Origin: Erysipelotrichaceae bacterium
GTDB lineage: Bacteria > Bacillota_I > Bacilli_A > Erysipelotrichales > Erysipelotrichaceae
Direction of reading: 5' to 3'
Assembly (NCBI GenBank): GCA_015058955.1
Contig: SVBJ01000002.1
Location: 1 to 64,000, forward strand
Length of the DNA stretch: 64,000 nt
Shown: positions 24,954 through 33,043 of the stretch, one piece after another
How positions within the stretch are numbered: position 1 is the first letter of the stretch
Layout of the letters: every line of letters starts with the position of its first letter
Notes under the pieces: generated by a model
Databases searched by the model: none
What the model was told of the DNA's origin: nothing
What the model saw: only the letters and a program-made list of their open reading frames with translations
Position numbers and translations under genes: made by a program

Positions 24954-26942
24954 TTATCTGCCCTCTTCAAACTGACTTGGATGTTTTTCAAAGAAATCCT
25001 GCTTGGCTTCGATTTCCTTTATCTTATGATGTTCAGGATCATCCATTAAACTGTAGACGGTATCAAAGGCGTGATCCCAGCTGAAAAATTCTTCACCGAG
25101 ATTGAGATAATCCACGGTCTTTTCCGTTCCCATCGGTACGACAGGGTGAGACAGCAGGCAGGCTACTCTGACCATGTGGAATGCATCGATCAGAGTCTGC
25201 TTTCTTAATTCAGCGTCTTCATTCTTGTCAGCTGCCGCAATGTTACGGGCCCAGTACTTGTTGGCCTGTCTGATGTAGGTATCCAGAATGTTGATGACAT
25301 TGTGGAATTCAAACCTGTACATTGTTTCCTCATACTTAAGGATGGTTTCCTCAGCAGTCTTTCTGACTTCTTCACTGACTTCACCATAAGGAATGTAGCC
25401 GTCATAGTATTTCTGGCTGGCATAGAAACATGATCTGACCAGTCTGTTAAGAACGTTGGTAAACAGGTTGCCCTGAGCCAGAACCGGGTCGGCTTCCTTT
25501 GGATTGGCATTAGGATTCAGAGGCTTCGGCATGAAGCTGACTGATTTATTACCCAGAGCCAGACCCAGGAAATGAGGTCTTAACTGTTCAGCAGTGTAGT
25601 AGTTCAGCAGCTCATCAGCCATTGGTGGCTTGACGGCACCGGAACTGCTGGCTTTCTTATCAAGGAACAGAATGTGGTGGTTGGCTACCAGGGTAGGCAG
25701 ACACAGCTGACCCTTTTCCGGATGGATCGACAGATGATCCGGTCCCTGCTGAGCCATGAACATCGGCATCTGGGCTACACCGTAGAAATAGATGTTGTCC
25801 TGTCCGATGAACTGATATACTTCGGCTTCCGGATCACACCACCAGTTCTTGTATTCATCATCACCCTTGCCATGTCTCTTAAGATAGGCTTTTGTGAAGG
25901 AAATAGGAGCCCATAATGATTCAGGCCATACCCAGACAGTCAGTCCTGTCTCTCCTTCCAGTGAAGGTGCCGGTACGCCCCATTCGATGTTACCGGTCAG
26001 TCTTAACGGAACCAGAGTCTTGCCGGTACGGTATCTGATACCGTTGGCAGTAAGGATCTCGCAGGCCTTCTCTCTGTCAGTAAGTTTCTTAAATTCCACA
26101 GTGAAGGAACTCTTGACGTTTTCCAGATCGCTGTGCTCGTGTTCAGGCAGAGTATCCTTAATTTCAAGGTACCTTTCCAATCCTTCCTTACGGACATAAA
26201 TGACCGGCTGGCCTAAAGATTCCTTCATGGTTTCCCATACTATTCTTCTGACATTTGGCTTTTTGGAAATGTCATCTACATATTCTTCCAGCAGATCGTT
26301 GCATTCAGTAAGCTTGAAGTACCAGTTTACAACGTCTCTCATTTCCGGAGTGTCACCGGTAAGAGTACTCTTTGGATCGATCAGATCCTCAGGCATGTAC
26401 TGATGTCCGAGATCACACTCATCGGCGTAGCCTTTCTCTGACTGGCAGCCCTGGATAGGACATTTTCCAATGACTTGACGGCCATTCAGGAAACACTGTG
26501 CCTTGGTATCATAGAACTGTTTGGTTACCAGTTTTTCCAGCCATCCGTTTTCATACAGGGTTCTGATGAATTCGTCCGTTTCCCTGGCATGTTCAATTTT
26601 GGTATCACCAAGTCCGGAAGCACCGAAAAGATCCAGGGAGATCTCATAAGCTTTCAGAGCTTCTTCCTGATGGATGTGGTTTTCATTAACGTAATCCTCA
26701 ATTGTTCCGGTAAAACCTTCGTTTTCCACTTTCTTGCGGTAACCTTCCGCAATCGGTGAACCGTAACAGTCTGTTCCGGATACGAAGATGACGTTTTCCT
26801 TTCCTATGCGGTCTCTTAAGAACCTGGCAAAAGTATCAGCGTGAACATACATTCCGCCGACATGGCCAAAGTGCAGAGATTTATTGCCATAAGGCATTCC
26901 GCCAGTTATGACTGCTCTCTTTGGAAATACAGGACGACCCAT
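24954..26942 (-). CDS. Second, divergent methionyl-tRNA synthetase-like protein
   Basis: A 662-residue class I aminoacyl-tRNA synthetase closest in layout to MetRS. The N-terminal nucleotide-binding motif reads SLHFGHVGG, and GTDCYGSPIAE is the MetRS GTDEHG equivalent. A zinc-knuckle region has CPIQGC and CDLGH in place of two CxxC pairs. The KMSKS loop is degenerate (DKKASSSGAV, near residue 430). It lacks the C-terminal OB-fold domain of the metG product. It has its own promoter and a GGGGAGG site but no T-box. A resistance-type or specialised MetRS is possible, and so is a non-charging paralogue. Confidence 0.85.
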   Translation of the reverse strand: MGRPVFPKRAVITGGMPYGNKSLHFGHVGGMYVHADTFARFLRDRIGKENVIFVSGTDCYGSPIAEGYRKKVENEGFTGTIEDYVNENHIHQEEALKAYEISLDLFGASGLGDTKIEHARETDEFIRTLYENGWLEKLVTKQFYDTKAQCFLNGRQVIGKCPIQGCQSEKGYADECDLGHQYMPEDLIDPKSTLTGDTPEMRDVVNWYFKLTECNDLLEEYVDDISKKPNVRRIVWETMKESLGQPVIYVRKEGLERYLEIKDTLPEHEHSDLENVKSSFTVEFKKLTDREKACEILTANGIRYRTGKTLVPLRLTGNIEWGVPAPSLEGETGLTVWVWPESLWAPISFTKAYLKRHGKGDDEYKNWWCDPEAEVYQFIGQDNIYFYGVAQMPMFMAQQGPDHLSIHPEKGQLCLPTLVANHHILFLDKKASSSGAVKPPMADELLNYYTAEQLRPHFLGLALGNKSVSFMPKPLNPNANPKEADPVLAQGNLFTNVLNRLVRSCFYASQKYYDGYIPYGEVSEEVRKTAEETILKYEETMYRFEFHNVINILDTYIRQANKYWARNIAAADKNEDAELRKQTLIDAFHMVRVACLLSHPVVPMGTEKTVDYLNLGEEFFSWDHAFDTVYSLMDDPEHHKIKEIEAKQDFFEKHPSQFEEGR

Positions 26943-26969
26943 AAAAATACCTCCCCTATAACTTTCAAA

Positions 26970-26998
26970 ATTATAGCATAATAACCATAATCTAACAA
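26970..26998 (-). promoter_or_regulatory. Promoter of the MetRS2-gltX operon
   Basis: On the - strand, TTGTTA (26993-26998) and TATAAT (26970-26975) are separated by 17 bp, about 28 bp before the start codon. The leader is too short for a T-box. Confidence 0.75.
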
Positions 26999-27012
26999 TG
27001 TAGCGTACCAGA

Positions 27013-27038
27013 AGAAAAAAGACTTACCGTCTTTTTTC
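27013..27038. terminator. Terminator after the ispF-operon lipoprotein gene
   Basis: The stem AAAAAAGAC/GTCTTTTTT with a 5-nt loop lies just past the lipoprotein stop. Confidence 0.75.
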
Positions 27039-27041
27039 TGA

Positions 27042-28202
27042 TCAATAGCTTATTCTGTAGTCTGGCATCATTCCGTGCAGTGAATTCATTTCCTCATTAC
27101 TGTAAAGTATGTCATGATTTTCATCGCGTGATACCACGTCATATGTAATGCCATCCTTGCTGATCTTTCCCAGAGAAACCGGGACGCCTTCCTTAAAGGT
27201 AATGCTTCCGGAAACTTCCATGTCATTCACTGTAAACTCGCCGGTTACCGTTCCCTCAAAGAGGTTTCCCTTCATTGTTCCTTCTGTTCTTCCGGTGACG
27301 TGCTGCGGTCCGCTGACTTCCATCAGCTCTACGAACTTACCGTTAATTATTCCCTTATCAAAGTAACCGTACACGATCTGTCTGGTATATGAAGAATTAT
27401 CCTGCGGATCCATGCGGTAACAGATGCTGGCACCGTCCTGTTCCAGCATCCATTCATCATCATGGAATCCCATCCTGATCACCAGTGTGCTGTCTTTATA
27501 ATCCAGCAGCATTGTTGTCTGATCTTTTACCCAGCTGTATACCGGGAAGAATTTATACTTCTCGCTCTTTGCGCAGATTTCCATGATGTTTTTATCATCA
27601 AGCAGCTTGAAGATGGCAGAAAACTCTTCGTTGTCCAGTTTTTCCGGAAGCTGTTCTATCACGAATTCTCGCAATATCGTTGTCAGCAGGGTGTAAACAA
27701 GATTATCTGCTGCCACGATGATTGTTTTGCTGATGTTCTCATTGTTTTTATATCTTTCCGTCAAAACATCCTTAATGGCTTCCATCTGATCGATTCCTTT
27801 TTCCAGGCCTCTGGAAAGATATGAACTGCAGATGTTGGACATCAGCTTTTCAGCATACTCCACCGATTCCGGAAAACGTTGGTTCAGTTCTTCCGGTATC
27901 CGCAGCAGATCATCCATTGTCGTATTGATGTCCTTTGCCTTTTCCAGCATCCAGTCACGGTAGGTTTTCTCTATTTTTATCAGTACGTCCCGATGTAGAG
28001 CCTCATCATCCAGTGCCTTGGCATATACCTCTATTCCACCGGGATAGTCTCCCTCACTGATCAAAGCATTGGCATCTCTTTCCAGTTTTTCCAAAGGAGT
28101 GGTCGGTATTTTTTCGCTGCTGCAGCCGCAGAAAACCGTCAAAAGCACACAAAGAAGAATGATCAATACTTTTTCAGGCTTTACCGATATTCCTGTCTTC
28201 AT
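27042..28202 (-). CDS. Lipoprotein of unknown function
   Basis: A 386-residue protein with a lipoprotein signal peptide (lipobox FCGC, Cys about 29), so it should be anchored on the outer face of the membrane. The body begins with alpha-helical, tetratricopeptide-like segments (about residues 35-200). It ends in a beta-rich region of repeated strands (YTRQIVYGYFDKGIINGK, then MKGNLFEGTVTGEF), similar to MORN-like or antigen-type repeats. I start it at ATG 28202 with GAGG 8 nt upstream. An upstream TTG at 28208 is badly spaced. It follows ispF and a 66-residue gene. Confidence 0.8.
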   Translation of the reverse strand: MKTGISVKPEKVLIILLCVLLTVFCGCSSEKIPTTPLEKLERDANALISEGDYPGGIEVYAKALDDEALHRDVLIKIEKTYRDWMLEKAKDINTTMDDLLRIPEELNQRFPESVEYAEKLMSNICSSYLSRGLEKGIDQMEAIKDVLTERYKNNENISKTIIVAADNLVYTLLTTILREFVIEQLPEKLDNEEFSAIFKLLDDKNIMEICAKSEKYKFFPVYSWVKDQTTMLLDYKDSTLVIRMGFHDDEWMLEQDGASICYRMDPQDNSSYTRQIVYGYFDKGIINGKFVELMEVSGPQHVTGRTEGTMKGNLFEGTVTGEFTVNDMEVSGSITFKEGVPVSLGKISKDGITYDVVSRDENHDILYSNEEMNSLHGMMPDYRISY

Positions 28203-28213
28203 AAACAAATCCT

Positions 28214-28414
28214 CTATAATAATTCCAGGTCAATGATTTCGTAACCCTCGTCTCTCAGAACCTCGCAGATTTCCGTTATGGAAGCACTGGAATCAATGAT
28301 CGCTTCTGCTCTGCGGGCGTTTACGCTTGCGTAGGTGTCACCGATCTCTTCCAGTAAGCTCTTGAGAGCTCTGGCGTCGCTTACTTCTTCAAATACGATC
28401 TTATAGTTAAACAT
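28214..28414 (-). CDS. Small hypothetical protein coupled to ispF
   Basis: A 66-residue protein (MFNYKIVFEEVSDARALK at its start). Its predicted beta-alpha pattern resembles a small ferredoxin-like fold, but I do not recognise a family. The ATG at 28414 shares its A with the last base of the ispF stop (TGATG), with GAGGTG upstream, so translation is coupled. An ATG 3 bp earlier is also possible but spaced worse. Confidence 0.7.
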   Translation of the reverse strand: MFNYKIVFEEVSDARALKSLLEEIGDTYASVNARRAEAIIDSSASITEICEVLRDEGYEIIDLELL

Positions 28415-28890
28415 CATCTCACCTCATCTATCAGTGCAACCGCCTGAGCCATGGCTCCTTCACCGTTTCCGATGAACCCTAAATGCTCGGCTGTTGTAGC
28501 CTTTACATTTATTCTGCTTTCCTCACACTGCAGCACAGCGGCAATGTTTCTGACCATCTGCGGTATGTAATCCTTGAGCTTTGGTGCCTGAATGATGACG
28601 AGTGAATCAACATTTACGACCTTATAGCCGTTTTCCCTCAGCATTTCAGCGGTCTTTTCCAGCAGTAAAAGCGAAGATATTCCCTTATATCTGTCATCGT
28701 TATCAGGAAAATGTCTGCCGATGTCGCCAAGTCCCATGGCGCCTATCAGCGCCTCTATTATGGCGTGAAGCAGTACATCAGCATCTGAATGTCCCAGCAG
28801 CCCCAATTCATAAGGTACCTTTACACCGCCCAGTATCAGATCTCTTCCCTTTACCAGTCTGTGGATGTCTGTTGATTGTCCTATTCTCAT
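28414..28890 (-). CDS. ispF: 2-C-methyl-D-erythritol 2,4-cyclodiphosphate synthase
   Basis: IspF catalyses the cyclisation step of the non-mevalonate (MEP) isoprenoid pathway. The 158-residue protein shows metal ligands in STDIHRL (Asp and His) and the GHSDADVLLHAIIEAL block. The C-terminal TTAEHLGFIGNGEGAMAQAVAL is the substrate-binding signature. The start is taken at 28890 (MRIGQSTDIH). ATGs 6 and 12 bp upstream are in frame. No other MEP-pathway gene is in the window. It is the first gene of a three-gene unit. Confidence 0.95.
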   Translation of the reverse strand: MRIGQSTDIHRLVKGRDLILGGVKVPYELGLLGHSDADVLLHAIIEALIGAMGLGDIGRHFPDNDDRYKGISSLLLLEKTAEMLRENGYKVVNVDSLVIIQAPKLKDYIPQMVRNIAAVLQCEESRINVKATTAEHLGFIGNGEGAMAQAVALIDEVR

Positions 28891-29002
28891 ATTCATCACC
28901 ATTTTTATTCTATCATAACGAAAATAATTCTTTTATTTCTTTTTTATATAATATATATTATTATTTATAGGTATACGCACCATCAACAGAAAGAGGTATC
29001 TT

Positions 29003-29215
29003 ATGGATTTTAGTTACGAAGTAGTAGAACACATTGGAATCTTATCCGAACAGAAAAACGGATGGAAAAAAGAATTAAATCTCATCAGCTGGAATGGCAG
29101 AGAACCAGTATATGACATCAGAACCTGGAACCCTGACGGATCAAAGATGGGTAAGGGTGTTACCATTTCCAAGGAAGAAATGGAAAACCTGAAAGACTTA
29201 TTAAAGAGCCTTTAA
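29003..29215 (+). CDS. YdbC-like PC4-family DNA-binding protein
   Basis: A 70-residue protein of the bacterial PC4/YdbC type. The motifs GWKKELNLISWNGREPVYDIR, then GKGVTISKEEMENLKDLL, match the family's single-stranded nucleic-acid-binding fold (four strands plus a helix). These proteins bind single-stranded DNA and probably act in replication, repair or transcription. It is monocistronic and preceded by an AT-rich promoter region with AAAGAGG. Confidence 0.9.
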   Translation: MDFSYEVVEHIGILSEQKNGWKKELNLISWNGREPVYDIRTWNPDGSKMGKGVTISKEEMENLKDLLKSL

Positions 29216-29223
29216 TAACAGAG

Positions 29224-29257
29224 AACGCTTCACCGATGATGAAGCGTTTTTATTTTT
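29224..29257. terminator. Terminator between ydbC-like and LPXTG-like genes
   Basis: The stem AACGCTTCA/TGAAGCGTT is followed by TTTATTTTT. It runs into the 3' end of the convergent mini sortase-substrate gene. Confidence 0.75.
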
Positions 29258-29459
29258 CCTTATCCTTTTTCCTTATCAGATAGAGAGCTGCTGCAGCTGC
29301 GATCAGGGCACCTATCAGCAGTCCTATCCATAATGTCAGATTGTTTGTGTCACCGGTATTGGGAACCCCACGGTATGAATATGCCTGTACATGTTCAACC
29401 GAAAGAATCATGAATACTGATGCCATTGCCATAATGATGGCTGTTATTCTGTTTTTCAT
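29250..29459 (-). CDS. Tiny sortase-substrate-like surface protein
   Basis: A 69-residue protein made almost only of targeting signals. Residues 1-26 look like a Sec signal peptide ending VQA. VPNTGD (32-37) matches an LPXTG-type sorting motif. A hydrophobic span (about 42-62) and the positive tail RKKDKEK follow. After both cleavages only about nine residues would stay attached to the wall. A good GGAG site precedes it. No sortase is in the window. It could also be a small bitopic membrane peptide. It closes the dtd-DUF951-ychF-darA cluster. Confidence 0.75.
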   Translation of the reverse strand: MKNRITAIIMAMASVFMILSVEHVQAYSYRGVPNTGDTNNLTLWIGLLIGALIAAAAALYLIRKKDKEK

Positions 29460-29524
29460 TTTATTTTCTCCGTCTGTTTTCCTTCAGTATAAAAAAGAGC
29501 AGTTTATCTCTGCTCCATACATTA

Positions 29525-29848
29525 TTATGCCTTGATGAACTGTTCTACATCCAGAACAAAGATCGTTGCACCGCCAACCTGAACTTCAATTGGATATGAA
29601 GAATAGTGGCCGACATCAAAGGTTGCAGTAGCCGGAACGATTTCCGTTCTTCTGCTGCTTTCGCTCTTGATAAGTTCAATAACTTCCGGAACATTCTCTT
29701 CATCGGTACCGATAAGGAATGTTGTGTTACCGGCTCTTAAAAATCCGCCGGTAGTGGATAACTTGGTAATGAAATATCCATGTTCGGTTAATGTAGATGT
29801 AACTGCTGCGCTGTCGTCGTTTGATACAATTGCGATTATTAATTTCAT
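29525..29848 (-). CDS. darA: Cyclic di-AMP receptor DarA (PII-like, PstA/YaaQ family)
   Basis: A 107-residue PII-like trimeric protein that binds cyclic di-AMP. It begins MKLIIAIV, has the GGFLRAGNTTFLIG and VPEVIELI blocks, and ends VGGATIFVLDVEQF, as in Bacillus DarA. I start it at 29848, where AGGAGG lies 8 nt upstream. An ATG 6 bp earlier is only 2 nt from the site. In Bacillus it lies between tmk and holB. Here it follows ychF, so the locus is rearranged. Confidence 0.93.
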   Translation of the reverse strand: MKLIIAIVSNDDSAAVTSTLTEHGYFITKLSTTGGFLRAGNTTFLIGTDEENVPEVIELIKSESSRRTEIVPATATFDVGHYSSYPIEVQVGGATIFVLDVEQFIKA

Positions 29849-29862
29849 TTTCATGCCCTCCT

Positions 29863-30963
29863 TTAAACATTGAATCTTATATGCATGATGTCGCCATCCT
29901 GTACAACGTATTCTTTTCCTTCTACTCTCAGCTTACCGGCTTCCTTCAAAGCCTGTTCGCTTCCGTATTCCATAATATCATTATAACTGAATACCTCAGC
30001 TCTGATAAAGCCTTTCTTAAAATCTGAATGAATAACTCCTGCACAATCCGGGGCCTTCATTCCCTTGGTGAACGTCCAGGCTCTGACCTCATCGGTCCCA
30101 ACGGTCAAAAACGTACACAGATTAAGAATTGAGTAGGCAGTTACAATGATTTCATCCAGTCCGCTGTGGGTAAGACCCATGTCTTCCAGAAACAGCTGTC
30201 TTTCTTCTTCGTCCAGCCGGGAGAGTTCCTCTTCCATTCTGGCGGTTATGGCAATGACCTTATTGCCTTCCTCATCAGCGATCTTCTTAACTTCCTGATA
30301 ATAGGCATTGTCTTCCGGATGACTGATGTCGGTTTCGGACATGTTGGCAATGTAGATGACCGGCTTGATGGTCAGCAGGTTGAATGACTTGGCAATTACC
30401 TTTTCTTCGTCATTCAGTTCCACGCTGCGGGCTCCGCGTCCTTCTTCCAGAGCCTGTTTCAGCTTCTTAAGCAGTTCATATTCCTTAACTGCATCCTTTT
30501 CCTTGGTCTGAGCCTTTCTTTCGACCTTGCTGATACGGTTCTGTACTGTGTCCAGATCGGCCAGAGCCAGTTCCACGTTTACGATCTCTATGTCTCTTTT
30601 CGGATCAACGGAGTTTTCCACGTGGGTGATGCTGTTATCGTCAAAGCATCTGACGACATGACAGATGGCATCGACTTCCCTGATATGGCCCAGGAACTTG
30701 TTTCCCAGACCTTCACCTCTTGAAGCCCCTCTTACCAGACCGGCAATGTCGGTAAACTCAAAAGTGGTTCTGATCGTTTTTCTAGGCTTGAACATTGCAC
30801 TGAGTTTGTCTACTCTTTCGTCAGGTACTTCAACTGTCTTGACGTTCGGATTGATTGTGGCGAACGGATAGTTGGCAGCTTCAACCTGAGATTTGGTAAT
30901 GGCATTGAACAATGTTGACTTGCCTACATTTGGCAATCCTATGATTCCCGCTGTTAATGGCAT
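29863..30963 (-). CDS. ychF: YchF/OLA1-family P-loop NTPase
   Basis: A 366-residue Obg-related NTPase associated with ribosomes and stress responses. The G1 motif is GLPNVGKST. The base-specificity motif is NMSE rather than NKxD, as expected for the ATP-preferring YchF group. The C-terminal TGS-like domain contains DCAGVIHSDFKKGFIRAE. It sits between the DUF951 gene and darA with very short gaps. Confidence 0.96.
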   Translation of the reverse strand: MPLTAGIIGLPNVGKSTLFNAITKSQVEAANYPFATINPNVKTVEVPDERVDKLSAMFKPRKTIRTTFEFTDIAGLVRGASRGEGLGNKFLGHIREVDAICHVVRCFDDNSITHVENSVDPKRDIEIVNVELALADLDTVQNRISKVERKAQTKEKDAVKEYELLKKLKQALEEGRGARSVELNDEEKVIAKSFNLLTIKPVIYIANMSETDISHPEDNAYYQEVKKIADEEGNKVIAITARMEEELSRLDEEERQLFLEDMGLTHSGLDEIIVTAYSILNLCTFLTVGTDEVRAWTFTKGMKAPDCAGVIHSDFKKGFIRAEVFSYNDIMEYGSEQALKEAGKLRVEGKEYVVQDGDIMHIRFNV

Positions 30964-30966
30964 ATA

Positions 30967-31155
30967 CTACTCCTCACTTGAGACAACTTTTTTCAGTTTT
31001 CTCTCAAATTCACTTCTGGGCATCAGAACGCTGTTTCCGCAGCCCAGGCATTTTATTCTTATGTCGGCACCCATTCTGATGATGCGCCACTGCTTTGACT
31101 TGTGGCATGGGTGTTCCTTTTTCATTTCAATGATGTCATCTAACTTATATTCCAT
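30967..31155 (-). CDS. DUF951 protein
   Basis: A 62-residue protein matching DUF951. Hallmarks are the LDDIIEMKKEHPC start, the KQWRIIRMGADIRIKCLGC core and the two Cys in CLGCG, which suggest metal binding with the earlier Cys and His. It commonly neighbours ychF in Bacillota. I start it at 31155, with GGGGA 6 nt upstream. An ATG 6 bp earlier abuts the site. Confidence 0.9.
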   Translation of the reverse strand: MEYKLDDIIEMKKEHPCHKSKQWRIIRMGADIRIKCLGCGNSVLMPRSEFERKLKKVVSSEE

Positions 31156-31170
31156 GTACATTCCCCGTTT

Positions 31171-31611
31171 CTAAAGATTATCCAGAATTATGGTTATCGG
31201 ACCTTCATTGGTCAGAGAGATGCTCATCATGGCTCCGAATATTCCGGTTTCCACTTTCAGGCCTTCCTCTCTGAGACACTCATTGAAGTAGTCATACAGT
31301 TCAATCGCCTGAGGTCCGCCTAAGGCAGCGGTAAATCCCGGACGATTGCCCTTTCTGGCATCAGCGTACAGAGTAAACTGGGATATTGAAAGAATGCTGC
31401 CGCCGACATCAAAGATGCTGCGGTTGATCTTGCCGTTTTCATCCTCAAAAATACGGAGTCTGGCAATCTTCCGGGCATATTTCCTGACTGTTTCCCTGGT
31501 GTCTTCGTGTCCAAAGCCAACCAGCAGCATGTATCCCGTACCGATCTCTCCGGTTACCTTTCCTTCAACGACACATTTGGCCTGTGATACCTTCTGTACT
31601 ACTACTTTCAT
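31171..31611 (-). CDS. dtd: D-aminoacyl-tRNA deacylase
   Basis: Dtd removes D-amino acids and achiral glycine mischarged on tRNA. The 146-residue protein begins MKVVVQKVSQAK and has the SQFTLYAD motif and the C-terminal TNEGPITIIL motif (NxGP type). The start at 31611 fits the family. A longer frame to 31668 would add 19 unrelated residues. It heads the dtd-DUF951-ychF-darA-LPXTG-like cluster. Confidence 0.95.
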   Translation of the reverse strand: MKVVVQKVSQAKCVVEGKVTGEIGTGYMLLVGFGHEDTRETVRKYARKIARLRIFEDENGKINRSIFDVGGSILSISQFTLYADARKGNRPGFTAALGGPQAIELYDYFNECLREEGLKVETGIFGAMMSISLTNEGPITIILDNL

Positions 31612-31740
31612 ATCATTTATATTATATATACTTTTCCCGAATAAACAAAGAAATCTTATTTGATTCACTTCTAACTTGAAACAGAATATAGTATAATTTA
31701 ATCAGTCTTAACTCGGGACTGAAAATAAAGGAAAAATCAC

Positions 31741-32994
31741 ATGAAAGAACCTCTGGCATTCAAATTAAGGCCGACAAAACTGGATGACGTGCTTGGTCAG
31801 CAGCATCTGACCGGTGAAGGCATGTTATTGAGAAACTGCGTTGATCAGAAACGTCTTTTTTCCATGATCTTCTACGGTCCGCCAGGATGCGGAAAGACAA
31901 CATTGGCCGTAGCCTTAGCCAGTGAACTTCATCTGCCGTACCGCATGTTCAATGCCGTAACCGGTAACAAGAAGGATCTGGTCACTTTGTTTGAAGAAGC
32001 CAAGATGTTCCCTGGACTGATCATCATCATTGATGAGATCCACCGTCTCAACAAGGACAAGCAGGACCTGCTGCTTCCACACATTGAATCAGGCCTTATC
32101 ACCGTAATAGGTGCCACTACATCCAATCCCTACTTCGCCATTAATCCGGCAATAAGATCGAGATGTCATCTGCTGGAAGTAAAGCCTCTTACCAAGGAGG
32201 ACATTACCACCGCCATTAACAATGCCATCTCTTCAAAGGACGGTTATAACAATACGATCACCATCGAAGAAGATGCCGTCAGACTGATAGCCAACAACAG
32301 CAACGGCGATCTACGCTATGCCTACAATATTCTGGAGATATGTGCCATCGGCTGCCAGAATAATACCATTACCCTTGATCTGGTCAGAAAGTATTCACCA
32401 CTGGTCAACATGAGCATGGACCATGACGATGACGGTCACTATGATGCCGTCAGTGCTCTGCAGAAATCCATCAGAGGATCTGATGTCAATGCCGCACTGT
32501 ACTACCTCGCGCGTCTGATAATGGCAAACGACATGGATTCCATCGAAAGAAGGCTTACGGTAATTGCCTATGAAGACATCGGTCTGGCTAATCCGGCCGC
32601 TGCTGCTCGCATGGTCACTGCCATTGAAGCAGCCAAGAAAGTGGGCTTCCCGGAAGGAATGATCCCTCTTGGCGTGGCGGTTATCGATCTGGCTCTTTCA
32701 CCAAAGTCCCGCAGCGGTGTTGATGCCATTCATAAGGCCTATGATGTCGCTTCAACTACACCGGCTGATGTGCCGATCTATCTGCGCCTTACCCCTGTCG
32801 GTCTGGCTGATGATGAAAAGTATGATTACGGTGCCAAGGATAAATGGCATCTGATCCAGTATCTGCCTGATCAATTGAAAAATGAGCAGTTCTATACACC
32901 AAACACCAACAGTTCCTACGAAAAAGCACTGGCAGATAACTATGAAAAGCTGAAAAAGTACTACCGTACCAATAAACTGAAGAATCTCAAATAA
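31741..32994 (+). CDS. rarA: Replication-associated recombination protein RarA/MgsA
   Basis: A 417-residue AAA+ ATPase acting at stalled replication forks. The N-terminal RPTKLDDVLGQQHL block, Walker A GPPGCGKTT, Walker B IIIIDEIHR, sensor GATTSNP and Arg-finger region RSRCHLLEV are all present. The C-terminal tetramerisation domain has IRGSDVNAALYYLARL. It is transcribed alone, divergent from dtd, with a TATAAT element near 31691 and an AAAGGAAAA site. Confidence 0.95.
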   Translation: MKEPLAFKLRPTKLDDVLGQQHLTGEGMLLRNCVDQKRLFSMIFYGPPGCGKTTLAVALASELHLPYRMFNAVTGNKKDLVTLFEEAKMFPGLIIIIDEIHRLNKDKQDLLLPHIESGLITVIGATTSNPYFAINPAIRSRCHLLEVKPLTKEDITTAINNAISSKDGYNNTITIEEDAVRLIANNSNGDLRYAYNILEICAIGCQNNTITLDLVRKYSPLVNMSMDHDDDGHYDAVSALQKSIRGSDVNAALYYLARLIMANDMDSIERRLTVIAYEDIGLANPAAAARMVTAIEAAKKVGFPEGMIPLGVAVIDLALSPKSRSGVDAIHKAYDVASTTPADVPIYLRLTPVGLADDEKYDYGAKDKWHLIQYLPDQLKNEQFYTPNTNSSYEKALADNYEKLKKYYRTNKLKNLK

Positions 32995-32999
32995 GCGAC

Positions 33000-33035
33000 A
33001 AAGCAGCAGAATCATCTGCTGCTTGTTTTTTAATT
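33000..33035. terminator. Terminator between rarA and the phosphatase lipoprotein gene
   Basis: The stem AAGCAGCAGA/TCTGCTGCTT with a 4-nt loop is followed by GTTTTTTAATTT. Confidence 0.8.
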
Positions 33036-33043
33036 TCAAGTAT

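Noticed and set aside
24954-26942. Second synthetase as isoleucyl- or valyl-tRNA synthetase
   Set aside because: The length (662) is too short, the editing domain is missing, and the GTD and zinc-knuckle layout fits MetRS.
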